Source of the DNA: Microlunatus lacustris | GTDB taxonomy: Bacteria > Actinomycetota > Actinomycetes > Propionibacteriales > Propionibacteriaceae | Length of the DNA: 64,000 nucleotides | Assembly: GCA_039527025.1 (NCBI GenBank) | Contig: BAAAJN010000001.1 | Coordinates: 1 to 64,000, forward strand | Reading direction: 5' to 3' | Notes under the pieces: generated by a model | Told to the model about the DNA's origin: nothing | Databases searched by the model: none | What the model saw: the letters and a program-made list of their open reading frames with translations, nothing else | Shown: positions 1 through 7,691 of the stretch, piece by piece | Position numbering within the stretch: the first letter of the stretch is position 1 | How the letters are laid out: each line of letters begins with the position of its first letter | Translations under genes and position numbers: made by a program

Positions 1-846
1 GACCGCGCCCCGGCCTCCCCGGTGCCGGCCCCCTCCGCCCCGGCGTCCTCCGCCCCGGCGGACAGCGAGCCCCCGGCCCCCGCGGCCCGTGCTGCGCCGC
101 CCCCGCTCGAGCCCCCGGCTTCGCTCGCCGACGCCGCCCCCGCTGACCTGCGCGGTCCCGCCGGCGGGGACTCCGACGACACCGCCCTCGGGGCCCCGGC
201 CGAGGAGCCGTCCTCCGGCGCGGCGTCGTCCGGGTCTGGCACCGGCGCCACCCAGCTGACCGTCACCGACGTCCGACGGCTCTGGCCGGAGGTGCTCGAG
301 GAGGTCAAGGGCAAACGCCGTTTCACCTGGATCCTGCTCAGCCAGAACGCCCAGGTGCACGAGCTGCGCAACGGCGTCATGGTGCTGGCCATGGCCAACG
401 TCGGCGCCCGGGACAGCTTCTCCCGCGGGGGCAGTGAGGACGTGCTCCGCGAGGCCCTCGTCGTCGTCCTCGGGGCTGACTTCAAGATCGAGACCCTGGT
501 GGAGGGCGGCCCCAGCGCGCCGCCGCCGGTCAGCCGCCCCGCGCCGGTCGACCAGCAGGCTGCGGCCTCCTGGGACGCCCCGGCTCCACCGCCGGCTGCG
601 GCCGCACCACCGGCTGAGCCGACAGCCACTGCTGCGGAGCCCGCCCGGTCCGAGTCGCGCGAGCAGCTGCGCCAGCAGATCCGCCCCACCCGGCAGGGGC
701 CGGCCGCCCCCGGCCGCGACGACGAGCGCGACGCCGCTGCCACCCGGAACGACAGCGACCTGGAGGAGTCGGCGGAGTCGCACACCGAGCTGCTGGCCCG
801 GCACCTCGGCGCGGAGATCATCGCCGAGGAGAGCGAACGCGCATAG
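1..846 (+). CDS. dnaX: DNA polymerase III subunit gamma/tau, C-terminal part
   Basis: This is the 3' end of a gene that begins before the window; the frame is open from base 1. The encoded stretch is a long Ala/Pro/Glu-rich linker (about residues 1-80). A folded segment follows (about 80-165, from LTVTDVRRLWPEVLEEV to GADFKIETLVEG), then a second low-complexity acidic tail. The folded segment matches the C-terminal domain seen in actinobacterial DnaX. In the family, gamma/tau is the clamp-loader ATPase that ties the polymerase to the helicase. The downstream order ybaB-recR is the classic dnaX neighbourhood and supports the call. The ATPase domain is outside the window, so its integrity cannot be judged. 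Confidence 0.9.
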   Translation, partial: DRAPASPVPAPSAPASSAPADSEPPAPAARAAPPPLEPPASLADAAPADLRGPAGGDSDDTALGAPAEEPSSGAASSGSGTGATQLTVTDVRRLWPEVLEEVKGKRRFTWILLSQNAQVHELRNGVMVLAMANVGARDSFSRGGSEDVLREALVVVLGADFKIETLVEGGPSAPPPVSRPAPVDQQAAASWDAPAPPPAAAAPPAEPTATAAEPARSESREQLRQQIRPTRQGPAAPGRDDERDAAATRNDSDLEESAESHTELLARHLGAEIIAEESERA

Positions 847-923
847 GCTGGCCGGACGTCGGGGGCAACCCTGCGCCGAGGCGGCCGCGTGCGCGGCCGG
901 CAGACGAGACGAGGAGCACGACG

Positions 924-1241
924 ATGATCCCCGAAGGTGACATGTCCGGCCTGCTGGCCCAGGCGCAGGCGATGCAGCAGCAGCTGATGGACGCCCAGCG
1001 CGAGCTGGCCGAGGCCACGGTCGAGGGTTCCGCCGGCGGCGACATGGTGATGGCGACCGTCTCCGGTGCGGGCGAGCTGCTCGGTCTGGTGATCAAGCCC
1101 GAGGCCGTCGACCCCGAGGACACCGAGACGCTGGCCGACCTGGTGCTGGCGGCGGTGCGCGACGCCACCGGCAAGTCGCAGGCGCTGGCCGCCGCGAAGC
1201 TGGGCCCGCTGACCGGCGGCATGGGCGGTCTGCCCTTCTGA
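924..1241 (+). CDS. YbaB/EbfC family nucleoid-associated protein
   Basis: This encodes a 105-residue protein with the usual YbaB architecture. It has a Gln-rich amphipathic N-terminal helix (LLAQAQAMQQQLMDAQREL), a small beta hairpin (GGDMVMATVSGAGELLGLVI) and a C-terminal helix ending in a flexible Gly-rich tail. Family members form dimers that bind DNA and coat the nucleoid. The ATG at 924 is preceded by a GAGGAG ribosome site at about 911-916. The position between dnaX and recR is the conserved bacterial arrangement, so the protein is probably co-transcribed with recombination-repair functions. Confidence 0.95.
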   Translation: MIPEGDMSGLLAQAQAMQQQLMDAQRELAEATVEGSAGGDMVMATVSGAGELLGLVIKPEAVDPEDTETLADLVLAAVRDATGKSQALAAAKLGPLTGGMGGLPF

Positions 1242-1305
1242 CGACCCGCCCGGGCCGACCGGCACCGCGAGGGACGAGCACGACACGTAGGGACGAGGAG
1301 CACGG

Positions 1306-1905
1306 GTGTACGAAGGTCCGGTCCAGGATCTGATCGACGAGCTGGGGCGGCTGCCCGGGATCGGGCCGAAGAGCGCCCAGCGGCTGGCCTTCCACATCCT
1401 CGCGGCCGACCCGGATGACGTCCGGCGCCTTTCCGACGTCCTGCGGTTGGTCAAGGACACCGTCAAGTTCTGCGAGGTCTGCTTCAACGTCTCCGAGGAC
1501 GTCCGCTGCCGGGTCTGCCGGGACCCGCGCCGCGACGCCACGACCATCTGCGTCGTGGAGGAGTCCAAGGACGTCGTCGCCGTCGAGCGCACCCGGGAGT
1601 TCCGCGGGACGTACCACGTGCTCGGCGGCTCGATCAGCCCGATCGACGGCATCGGACCGGCCGACCTGAAGATCCGCGAGCTCTGCCTCCGGCTGGCCGA
1701 CGGCACCGTGACCGAGGTCATCCTGGCCACCGACCCGAACCTCGAGGGCGAGGCCACGGCCACTTACCTGAGCCGGCTGCTGCTGCCGCTCGGCGTCCGG
1801 GTCAGCCGGCTGGCCAGCGGCCTGCCCGTCGGTGGCGACCTGGAGTACGCCGACGAGGTGACTCTGGGCCGGGCCTTCGAGGGCCGGCGGTTCGTCGAGG
1901 TCTGA
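1306..1905 (+). CDS. recR: Recombination mediator RecR
   Basis: This encodes a 199-residue protein of normal RecR length. Residues about 10-25 hold the helix-hairpin-helix (LGRLPGIGPKSAQRLAFHI). Residues about 56-71 hold the four-Cys zinc finger (CEVCFNVSEDVRCRVC). Residues about 80-175 hold the Toprim domain, with VVEESKDVVAVE and the TDPNLEGEATA motif. RecR works with RecF/RecO to load RecA at gapped DNA. The GTG start at 1306 has a GGACGAGGAG ribosome site at 1291-1300. It is third in the dnaX-ybaB-recR order and converges with the next gene. Confidence 0.97.
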   Translation: MYEGPVQDLIDELGRLPGIGPKSAQRLAFHILAADPDDVRRLSDVLRLVKDTVKFCEVCFNVSEDVRCRVCRDPRRDATTICVVEESKDVVAVERTREFRGTYHVLGGSISPIDGIGPADLKIRELCLRLADGTVTEVILATDPNLEGEATATYLSRLLLPLGVRVSRLASGLPVGGDLEYADEVTLGRAFEGRRFVEV

Positions 1906-1928
1906 CGGCCGGCTCCACCCGGTCGGGC

Positions 1929-2933
1929 TCAGCCCAGGACCGCCGGGTCCTCCGCGTGCACCACCCCGAGCTGCTCGAGGGCCTCGCCCAGGATCCGCTG
2001 CACGGTCAAGGTGTCCTCGAGCGGCATGACCACGCTCTCGGTGCGACCGGCGGCGAGAGCCTCGGTGACCTCGACCAGCTCGTGGGAGTACCCGCTCCCG
2101 GTGGCGGGTCGGCTGATCACCTCGGGATCGGCGCCGCGCCGGTGCAGCACCACCGAGCCGGGGTGGTGGAAGCGCGGCGGCACCTCGATCCAGCCGGTGG
2201 TGCCCTGGATGCGCGCGGCGCCGGGACTGTGGTGGCGCAGCGTGGCGAGCAGGGTTGCGACCCGGCCGTCGTCGTAGCCGAGCAGCAGCCCGGCCTCCGC
2301 GTCGACGCCGGTCGGCGCCAGCGAGCCGTGGGCCACCACCCGGTCGGGGGTGCCGAGGAAGTACTGGGCGAAGGAGACGACGTAGACGCCCAGGTCCAGC
2401 AGGGCGCCGCCGCCCTGGCCGGGGTCGTACATGCGGTCGGTCGGGTCGAATGGCCGGTCCACCCCGAGATCGGCCTGCACCTGCCGGACCTCGCCGATGG
2501 CGCCGTCGTCCACCAGGGCCCGGGCGGCGACCACGGCCGGCTGGAAGCGGGTCCACATCGCCTCCATGGCGAAGACCGAGCGGCGGCGGGCGACGGCGAC
2601 CACTTCCTCGGCGCCGGCGACGGTCGCGGTGAACGTCTTCTCGACCAGGACCGCCTTGCCGGCCTCGATCGCTCCCAGCGCGAGGGCGTGGTGCTGCGGG
2701 TGCGGGGTGGCGATGTAGACGACATCGACGTCCTCGGCGGCCAGCAGCTCGGCGTAGCTGCCGTAGGCCCTGCCCAGCCCGAACTCGTCGGCGAAGGACC
2801 GGGCCCGGTCGAGCGAGCGGCTGGCCACGGCGACCGCTTCGGCCCCGTCGACGTGCACGAAGTCCTGGACGACTGCGCGGGCGATGCCGCCCGGCCCGAG
2901 GATGCCCCAGCGGACGGATCCGGAAGTGCTCAT
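1929..2933 (-). CDS. Gfo/Idh/MocA family oxidoreductase
   Basis: This encodes a 334-residue NAD(P)-dependent dehydrogenase. The N-terminal Rossmann fold has the dinucleotide motif GILGPGGIARAV (about residues 10-21). The family segment ATPHPQHHALALGAIEAGK is followed by VLVEKTF, where many relatives have EKP. The C-terminal half is the Gfo/Idh alpha/beta domain with GGALLDLGVYVVSF. Overall it resembles the dihydrodiol-dehydrogenase/xylose-dehydrogenase branch, but the substrate cannot be read from the sequence. It converges on recR and stands alone. A perfect palindrome at 3070-3088 lies about 140 bases upstream of its start and may be an operator. Confidence 0.85.
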   Translation of the reverse strand: MSTSGSVRWGILGPGGIARAVVQDFVHVDGAEAVAVASRSLDRARSFADEFGLGRAYGSYAELLAAEDVDVVYIATPHPQHHALALGAIEAGKAVLVEKTFTATVAGAEEVVAVARRRSVFAMEAMWTRFQPAVVAARALVDDGAIGEVRQVQADLGVDRPFDPTDRMYDPGQGGGALLDLGVYVVSFAQYFLGTPDRVVAHGSLAPTGVDAEAGLLLGYDDGRVATLLATLRHHSPGAARIQGTTGWIEVPPRFHHPGSVVLHRRGADPEVISRPATGSGYSHELVEVTEALAAGRTESVVMPLEDTLTVQRILGEALEQLGVVHAEDPAVLG

Positions 2934-3069
2934 CGGGCCACTCTAGGACTGCCCGGCGAGGTGTCGCACGGCTGCCTGAGGACCGGGTGACGTGGGGCGC
3001 GGCAGCCCTCCGGGCTCCCCCGATCGGCCCAGGGCGCGAGCGCCGCAGCCCCCATCGTCGGGAGGACGC

Positions 3070-3088
3070 TAACGTGATGGAAACGTTA
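3070..3088. promoter_or_regulatory. Palindrome, candidate operator
   Basis: TAACGT and ACGTTA form a perfect inverted repeat separated by seven bases in a short, relatively AT-rich stretch between two reverse-strand genes. The AACGTT-type half-sites and the spacing resemble LacI-family operators. It lies upstream of the Gfo/Idh gene and just past the end of the DUF1707 gene. No matching regulator is encoded in the window, so the assignment is inference. Confidence 0.4.
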
Positions 3089-3119
3089 TGTCAACCAGCT
3101 CGCGGCAGAGGGGCGGGGT

Positions 3120-3653
3120 TCAGCGCCCGCCGTCGCGGGACTTCCCGTCGTTCGAGCCGTCGCCGCCGTCGGGGTCGGGCCAGGTCTTGTTCACCACGCC
3201 GGCGACCATGGCCGCCACGATGAACACCCACCAGTTCTGCCACCCGGCCGCGAGGCAGAACAGCACCGCGGCCGGCCAGATGAGGGTCAGCACCAGGGTC
3301 GCCCCCAGCGGCTTGCTCCGGGTGGCGGGCACGGCGGGATCGGGGACGACGGCCGGGGTGGCGGCTGCCGCCGGGGTGCCCTGGCTCCACGGCGGCGGCG
3401 CGTAGGCCGGGGTGGTGGCGAGCCCGGTCCCCGGGCGTGGTTCGGGCAGGTCGGCGAACAGCGGCTGCAGGTCGGCCACCGTGCGGGCGGCGAGGGCGCG
3501 GCCCAGCCGCTCGTCGAACTCCTCGCGGTCAAGCCGGCCCGCGGCCATGTGCTCCTGCAGCGCGTCGACGGCCCGGTCACGCTCGGCGTCGCCGATCCGC
3601 GGCAGGGGTGCGCGCTGCCGCTCGGGTTGCTGCGATTCTGCGGGCTCGCTCAC
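3120..3653 (-). CDS. DUF1707 domain membrane protein
   Basis: This encodes a 177-residue protein. The N-terminal DUF1707 domain (about residues 20-72) has the family pattern RIGDAERDRAVDALQEHMAAGRLDREEFDERL. A Pro/Ala-rich linker follows, then two hydrophobic segments (about 113-133 and 136-150) and an Asp/Gly-rich tail. DUF1707 proteins are common in actinobacteria and of unknown function. On the reverse strand the GTG start lies seven bases after GATACT (complement of 3661-3666), a typical -10 box, so the mRNA is probably leaderless. It is divergent from aspartokinase. Confidence 0.85.
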   Translation of the reverse strand: MSEPAESQQPERQRAPLPRIGDAERDRAVDALQEHMAAGRLDREEFDERLGRALAARTVADLQPLFADLPEPRPGTGLATTPAYAPPPWSQGTPAAAATPAVVPDPAVPATRSKPLGATLVLTLIWPAAVLFCLAAGWQNWWVFIVAAMVAGVVNKTWPDPDGGDGSNDGKSRDGGR

Positions 3654-3818
3654 GCGGCCGAGTATCCCACCGGGCCGGTCCGGGACCGCGGCGTGCTGCC
3701 AACGCGGTCCTGTCCGGGGCCTCTGGGACGCGGCCGGTAGGCCCGGTCGTGCCCACTACAGTGGTCGGCGCAACCGCAGACAGGCCCCGCCGGGCCGGCT
3801 CGAGGTGGAGGAGACGTC

Positions 3819-5087
3819 GTGGGTCGGGTAGTGCAGAAGTACGGGGGGTCCTCCGTCGCCGACGCCGACAGCATCAAGCGCGTCGCCAAGCGGATCGTCG
3901 CCACCAAGCAGGCCGGGAACGACGTCGTGGTGGTCATCTCGGCGATGGGGGACACCACCGACGAGCTGATGGACCTCGCGCTGCAGGTCTCCCCGCTCCC
4001 GCCGCCGCGCGAGCTCGACATGCTGCTCACGGCCGGCGAGCGGATGAGCGCAGCCCTGCTGGCCATGGCCATCCACGACCAGGGCCACCACGCCCGCTCG
4101 CTGACCGGCTCGCAGGCCGGCATCATCACCACCGGCACCCACGGCAACGCCCGGATCATCGACATCACTCCCGGTCGGATCACCAGCGCCCTGGAGCTGG
4201 GTGACGTCGTCATCGTGGCGGGCTTCCAGGGGGTGGCCCAGGACACCAAGGACGTCACCACCCTCGGCCGCGGCGCCTCGGACACCACGGCAGTGGCGCT
4301 GGCCGCCTCGCTCGGCGCCGACTACTGCGAGATCTACACCGACGTGGACGGCGTCTTCACCGCCGACCCGCGGATCGTGCCGAGCGCGCGGCGGATCCCG
4401 CACATCAGCTACGAGGAGATGCTGGAGATGGCGGCCTGTGGCGCCAAGATCCTGCACCTGCGCTGCGTGGAGTACGCACGCCGGGAGGACGTGCGCGTGC
4501 ACGTCCGGTCCTCCTTCTCCACGAAGGACGGCACCTGGGTCCAGGAACGACAGGAAGGAAGCGCGATGGAGCAGGCGATCATCTCGGGCGTGGCCCACGA
4601 CCGGAGCGAGGCCAAGATCACCATCGTCGGCGTCCCCGACCGGGTGGGTGAGGCGGCCCGGATCTTCGAGACCGTGGCGGCCACCGAGATCAACATCGAC
4701 ATGATCGTGCAGAACGTGTCGGCGGTGGCCACCGGTCGCACCGACATCTCCTTCACCCTGCCGCAGACCGACGGTCCCGCCGCGATGGCGGCCCTCGACG
4801 CCCTCAAGGCCGAGGTCGGGTTCGCCGACGTGCTCTACGACGACCTGATCGGGAAGGTCTCCGTGGTCGGGGTGGGGATGCGCTCGCACCCCGGCGTGAC
4901 CGCCCGGTTCTTCTCCGCCCTGGCCAACGCCGGGGTGAACATCGGGATGATCTCCACCTCGGAGATCCGGATCTCGGTGGTGGTGGACCAGGACGACGTC
5001 GACCGCGCGGTCGTCGCGGCGCACACGGCCTTCGGCCTGGACAGCGACGAGCAGCAGGCGGTCGTCTACGCCGGCACGGGTCGCTGA
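3819..5087 (+). CDS. lysC: Aspartate kinase, alpha subunit
   Basis: This encodes a 422-residue aspartokinase that phosphorylates L-aspartate, the first step to lysine, threonine, methionine and diaminopimelate. The kinase domain begins VQKYGGSSVADADSIKRVA and contains LTAGERMSAAL and LGRGASDTTAVALA. Two ACT regulatory domains follow residue 260 and normally bind the feedback inhibitors. A -10-like TACAGT lies at 3757-3762. The GTG start follows a GGAGGAGACG ribosome site. An in-frame ATG at 4566 gives a separate beta subunit. The asd gene that usually follows ask in actinobacteria is absent here. Confidence 0.97.
   Translation: MGRVVQKYGGSSVADADSIKRVAKRIVATKQAGNDVVVVISAMGDTTDELMDLALQVSPLPPPRELDMLLTAGERMSAALLAMAIHDQGHHARSLTGSQAGIITTGTHGNARIIDITPGRITSALELGDVVIVAGFQGVAQDTKDVTTLGRGASDTTAVALAASLGADYCEIYTDVDGVFTADPRIVPSARRIPHISYEEMLEMAACGAKILHLRCVEYARREDVRVHVRSSFSTKDGTWVQERQEGSAMEQAIISGVAHDRSEAKITIVGVPDRVGEAARIFETVAATEINIDMIVQNVSAVATGRTDISFTLPQTDGPAAMAALDALKAEVGFADVLYDDLIGKVSVVGVGMRSHPGVTARFFSALANAGVNIGMISTSEIRISVVVDQDDVDRAVVAAHTAFGLDSDEQQAVVYAGTGR
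4566..5087 (+). other. Internal translation start: aspartokinase beta subunit
   Basis: Inside the aspartokinase gene, ATG at 4566 (codon 250, same frame) is preceded by AGGAAGGAAG, a much stronger ribosome site than that of most genes here. It would yield a 173-residue protein containing only the two ACT domains. In corynebacteria and mycobacteria ask is known to produce alpha and beta subunits from nested starts that assemble as a heterotetramer. The sequence supports the same arrangement here. Confidence 0.8.
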
Positions 5088-5353
5088 CCCGACTCGAGAT
5101 AAGTTTTTCCCGTCGCCACCCATCCGGTGGCCAGAGGGCTCCGAACACCCTGCAGAGGCCCGGTCCGCACGAGCGACCGCCTCGGCAGACCGCACGGCGA
5201 TGCACCACCCGCACAGGGACGAGTCAGGCTCCCGGCGTCCACGTGACGTCGGGGGCCTGCTCGGGGTTTCCACCCCCGGTGCTTGTCGGTGCTGGTGTGC
5301 TGATCCATCATGGAGAGCCGCTCGGGTCCGACCAGCGTGCTGGAGGCGCCGTC

Positions 5354-5962
5354 ATGTTCGTGCAGGTCGTGCGGGGCTTCGTTGCCGATCCGTCCGCGAC
5401 GTTCGCCCGGTTGGACGACTGGCTGGAGCACCTCGCCCCGGGAGCGGAGGGCTGGCTGGGTACCACGGCCGGGGTGACCGCCGACCGCGAGCTGGTCTCG
5501 TTCGTCCGGTTCGCCAGCGCCGCCGACGCCCGGCGCAGCAGCGACCGGGTCGAGCAGGGGCTGTGGTGGGCCGGCAGCGTGCTGCTGTTCACCGGGGAGA
5601 TCGACTTCGACAACTACGACGACGTCGAGCTGCTGGGCGACGGCGGGGCGGACGGCGCCGGCTCGGTGGAAGTGCTGCTGGGCCGGACGCGGCGGGGCCG
5701 GCCCGTGGAGGACCTGGACGCCCAGTTGGCCGCGCTGACGGCCGACCCGGCCGCGGCCGCCATCGGCGGCCTGCTGGGGCGTCACGACGACGGCCGCTTC
5801 ACCCACGCGGTCTGGTTCTGCCGCTCGGCGCCCGCCCGGTCCCACCCGTTGCTGGATCCGCAGCCTCTGGTGGAGAACCGGGTTCTCAGCGCTGATCTGC
5901 GGGTGCTGCGGCTGGAGTCGCTCTGGCTCGGCTCGCCCGAGGGAGCGGGTCGACCCCGCTGA
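5354..5962 (+). CDS. Uncharacterised protein, possibly ABM-like fold
   Basis: This encodes a 202-residue soluble protein that I do not recognise. The first about 100 residues (MFVQVVRGFV..., then ELVSFVRFASAADARRSSD) have the strand-helix-strand rhythm of dimeric alpha/beta-barrel proteins such as antibiotic-biosynthesis monooxygenases. The second half has a similar pattern (FTHAVWFCRSAPARSHPLL). ATG at 5354 is chosen because GGAGG sits seven bases upstream; an upstream GTG-type extension would be Gly/Pro-rich and implausible. The 266 bases between lysC and this gene hold a six-base-pair hairpin (GCCACC/GGTGGC near 5115-5131) but no recognisable RNA. Confidence 0.7.
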   Translation: MFVQVVRGFVADPSATFARLDDWLEHLAPGAEGWLGTTAGVTADRELVSFVRFASAADARRSSDRVEQGLWWAGSVLLFTGEIDFDNYDDVELLGDGGADGAGSVEVLLGRTRRGRPVEDLDAQLAALTADPAAAAIGGLLGRHDDGRFTHAVWFCRSAPARSHPLLDPQPLVENRVLSADLRVLRLESLWLGSPEGAGRPR

Positions 5963-6004
5963 CGCGGCCGCCGGGGGAGCCGGTGTCCGACCCGGGGATG
6001 ACGA

Positions 6005-6033
6005 AGGCTCCCGGACCAGCGGTCCGAGAGCCT
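6005..6033 (-). terminator. Terminator hairpin after tRNA-Pro
   Basis: AGGCTC-T-CGGACC pairs with GGTCCG-G-GAGCCT (one U-G pair) around a three-base loop, giving a 13-pair stem read on the reverse strand 22 bases past the tRNA. The following UCGUC is only weakly U-rich, as usual in high-GC genomes. Confidence 0.6.
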
Positions 6034-6050
6034 CGTAATCGATCAGTGAG

Positions 6051-6128
<78 letters not shown>

Positions 6129-6150
6129 TGGCCCACGAGCCTCGGAGAGT

Positions 6151-7104
6151 CTAGCCCATGGCCGGCGCCGGAGTCGCATCCGTCCCGCGCGCGGTGAGGG
6201 TGAGCAGGGTGGCTTCTGGCCGGCAGGCGAAACGGACCGGCGCGTAGGGCGAGGTGCCCAGGCCCGCCGACACGTGCAGCCAGCTGGTGCGTCCGTCGAC
6301 GCTGTGGGTGGAGAGCCCATTGACCCGCCTGGTGTCGAGGTCGCAGTTGGTGACCAGGGCACCGTAGAAGGGGACGCAGACCTGGCCGCCGTGCGTGTGC
6401 CCGGCGACGATCAGGTCGTGCCCGTCGGCGGCCATCGGGTCGAGCACCGAGCGGTAGGGCGCGTGGGTGACGGCCAGGCTCACGTCGACCGCCGAGCGGT
6501 CGACCGGGCCGGCCACCCGGCCGTAGTCGGCCCGGCCGAGGTGAGCGTCGTCGACCCCCCGGAAGCCGATCCGCAGGCCTCGGACCTCCAGGGTGCTGCG
6601 GGTGTGGGTGAGGTCGCGCCACCCGGCGGCGCGGAAGCCGGCGTCGAGTTCTGGCCACGGCAGCTCCTGCTGGCTCCGGTCCCGGGGTCGGCTGGGGTGC
6701 AGCAGGTAGGTCAGCGGGTTCTTGAAGCTGGGCGCGTAGTAGTCGTTCGAGCCCCAGACGTACACCCCGGGTACGTCGAGCAGCCGGCCGAGGCTGGTGA
6801 GCACGTAGGGCACCGCGTCGGGGTGGGCCAGGTTGTCCCCGGTGTTGATCACCAGGTCCGGCTCCAGCGCGGCGAGGCCCGCGACCCAGCGCTGCCGGGC
6901 CGAAGCCGACGGGGTGAGGTGCAGGTCGGAGACGTGCAGCACGCGCACCGGGTCCGCCCCCGCCGGCAGCACCGGCACCTCCACCCGGCGCAGGGCGAAG
7001 GCGCGGACCTCCACCAGTGAGGCGTAGGCGAGGCAGCCGGCGCCGAGGCCCGCGACCCCGAGGGCGCCGCGGACGAGCGTGGAGGCCGTGCGCTCTGCCG
7101 TCAT
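6151..7104 (-). CDS. Metallophosphoesterase, membrane-anchored
   Basis: This encodes a 317-residue calcineurin-like phosphoesterase. An N-terminal hydrophobic segment (about residues 11-30) looks like a membrane anchor or uncleaved signal. The metal-binding motifs are HVSDLHL, NTGDNLAH, a GSND box where the family usually has GNH(D/E), VTHAP, and AGHTHGGQV. This makes it a relative of YkuE/YaeI-type enzymes and of the M. tuberculosis protein next to PonA2. The Asn of the third motif is replaced by Ser and the His by Asn (G-S-N-D), which could weaken catalysis. It is divergent from the YqeY gene, with about 40 bases between starts. Confidence 0.9.
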   Translation of the reverse strand: MTAERTASTLVRGALGVAGLGAGCLAYASLVEVRAFALRRVEVPVLPAGADPVRVLHVSDLHLTPSASARQRWVAGLAALEPDLVINTGDNLAHPDAVPYVLTSLGRLLDVPGVYVWGSNDYYAPSFKNPLTYLLHPSRPRDRSQQELPWPELDAGFRAAGWRDLTHTRSTLEVRGLRIGFRGVDDAHLGRADYGRVAGPVDRSAVDVSLAVTHAPYRSVLDPMAADGHDLIVAGHTHGGQVCVPFYGALVTNCDLDTRRVNGLSTHSVDGRTSWLHVSAGLGTSPYAPVRFACRPEATLLTLTARGTDATPAPAMG

Positions 7105-7145
7105 ATCCTGAAGGCTACAAGCGGACCGCCTGAGAGACTGCAGGC

Positions 7146-7619
7146 ATGTCTACTGCTCCGACCTCGCTCAAGGAACGCCTCCGCACCGACCTGACCGCCG
7201 CCATCCGGGGGCGCGACAAGCTGCGCTCCGGGACGATCCGGATGGTGCTCTCCGCCATCAGCGAGGCCGAGGTGGCCGGCGCCGAGGCGGTGCAGCTCAG
7301 CGATCAGCAGGTGCTCGACGTGCTGGTGCGGGAGGCCAAGAAGCGCCGGGAGGCCGAGGAGGCCTACCGCGGCGCCGGCCGCGACGAGCTGGCCGAGCGT
7401 GAGCGGGCCGAGGCCGGGGTCCTCGCCGACTACCTCCCGCAGCCGCTGACGCCGGAGGAGGTGAGCGCGATCGTCCGGGAGGCCGTCGAGCAGACCGGCG
7501 CCGGCGAGCTCGGCCCGAAGGGCATGGGCAAGGTGATGGGTGTCGTCACCCCGCGGACCAAGGGCCGCGCCGACGGCGGCGCCGTGGCCGCCGAGGTGCG
7601 CCGCCAGCTGGCCGGCTGA
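7146..7619 (+). CDS. GatB/YqeY domain protein
   Basis: This encodes a 157-residue cytoplasmic protein of the YqeY family. It has the typical start LKERLRTDLTAAIRGRDKLR, then IRMVLSAISEAEV, and ends with the GatB-like helical domain containing GPKGMGKVMGVVTPRTKGRADG. The family shares its tail domain with the amidotransferase GatB and is suspected to touch tRNA; its cellular role is not established. ATG at 7146 has only a weak ribosome site. It converges on the penicillin-binding protein gene across a strong hairpin. Confidence 0.9.
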   Translation: MSTAPTSLKERLRTDLTAAIRGRDKLRSGTIRMVLSAISEAEVAGAEAVQLSDQQVLDVLVREAKKRREAEEAYRGAGRDELAERERAEAGVLADYLPQPLTPEEVSAIVREAVEQTGAGELGPKGMGKVMGVVTPRTKGRADGGAVAAEVRRQLAG

Positions 7620-7634
7620 CCGGGCCCGGAGGCA

Positions 7635-7672
7635 GCGACGCCCGCCACCCCTGAGGGGATGGCGGGCGTCGC
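7635..7672. terminator. Bidirectional terminator hairpin
   Basis: GCGACGCCCGCCA pairs perfectly with TGGCGGGCGTCGC, extended inside by CCCC-TGA-GGGG. It lies exactly between the convergent YqeY and PonA2 genes. There is no U-run on either strand. Confidence 0.7.
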
Positions 7673-7691
7673 GCTGACGTGCGGGCTGACC

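Noticed and set aside
5088..5353. Riboswitch or small RNA after lysC
   Set aside because: Only one short hairpin is visible, with no conserved blocks of any riboswitch I know.
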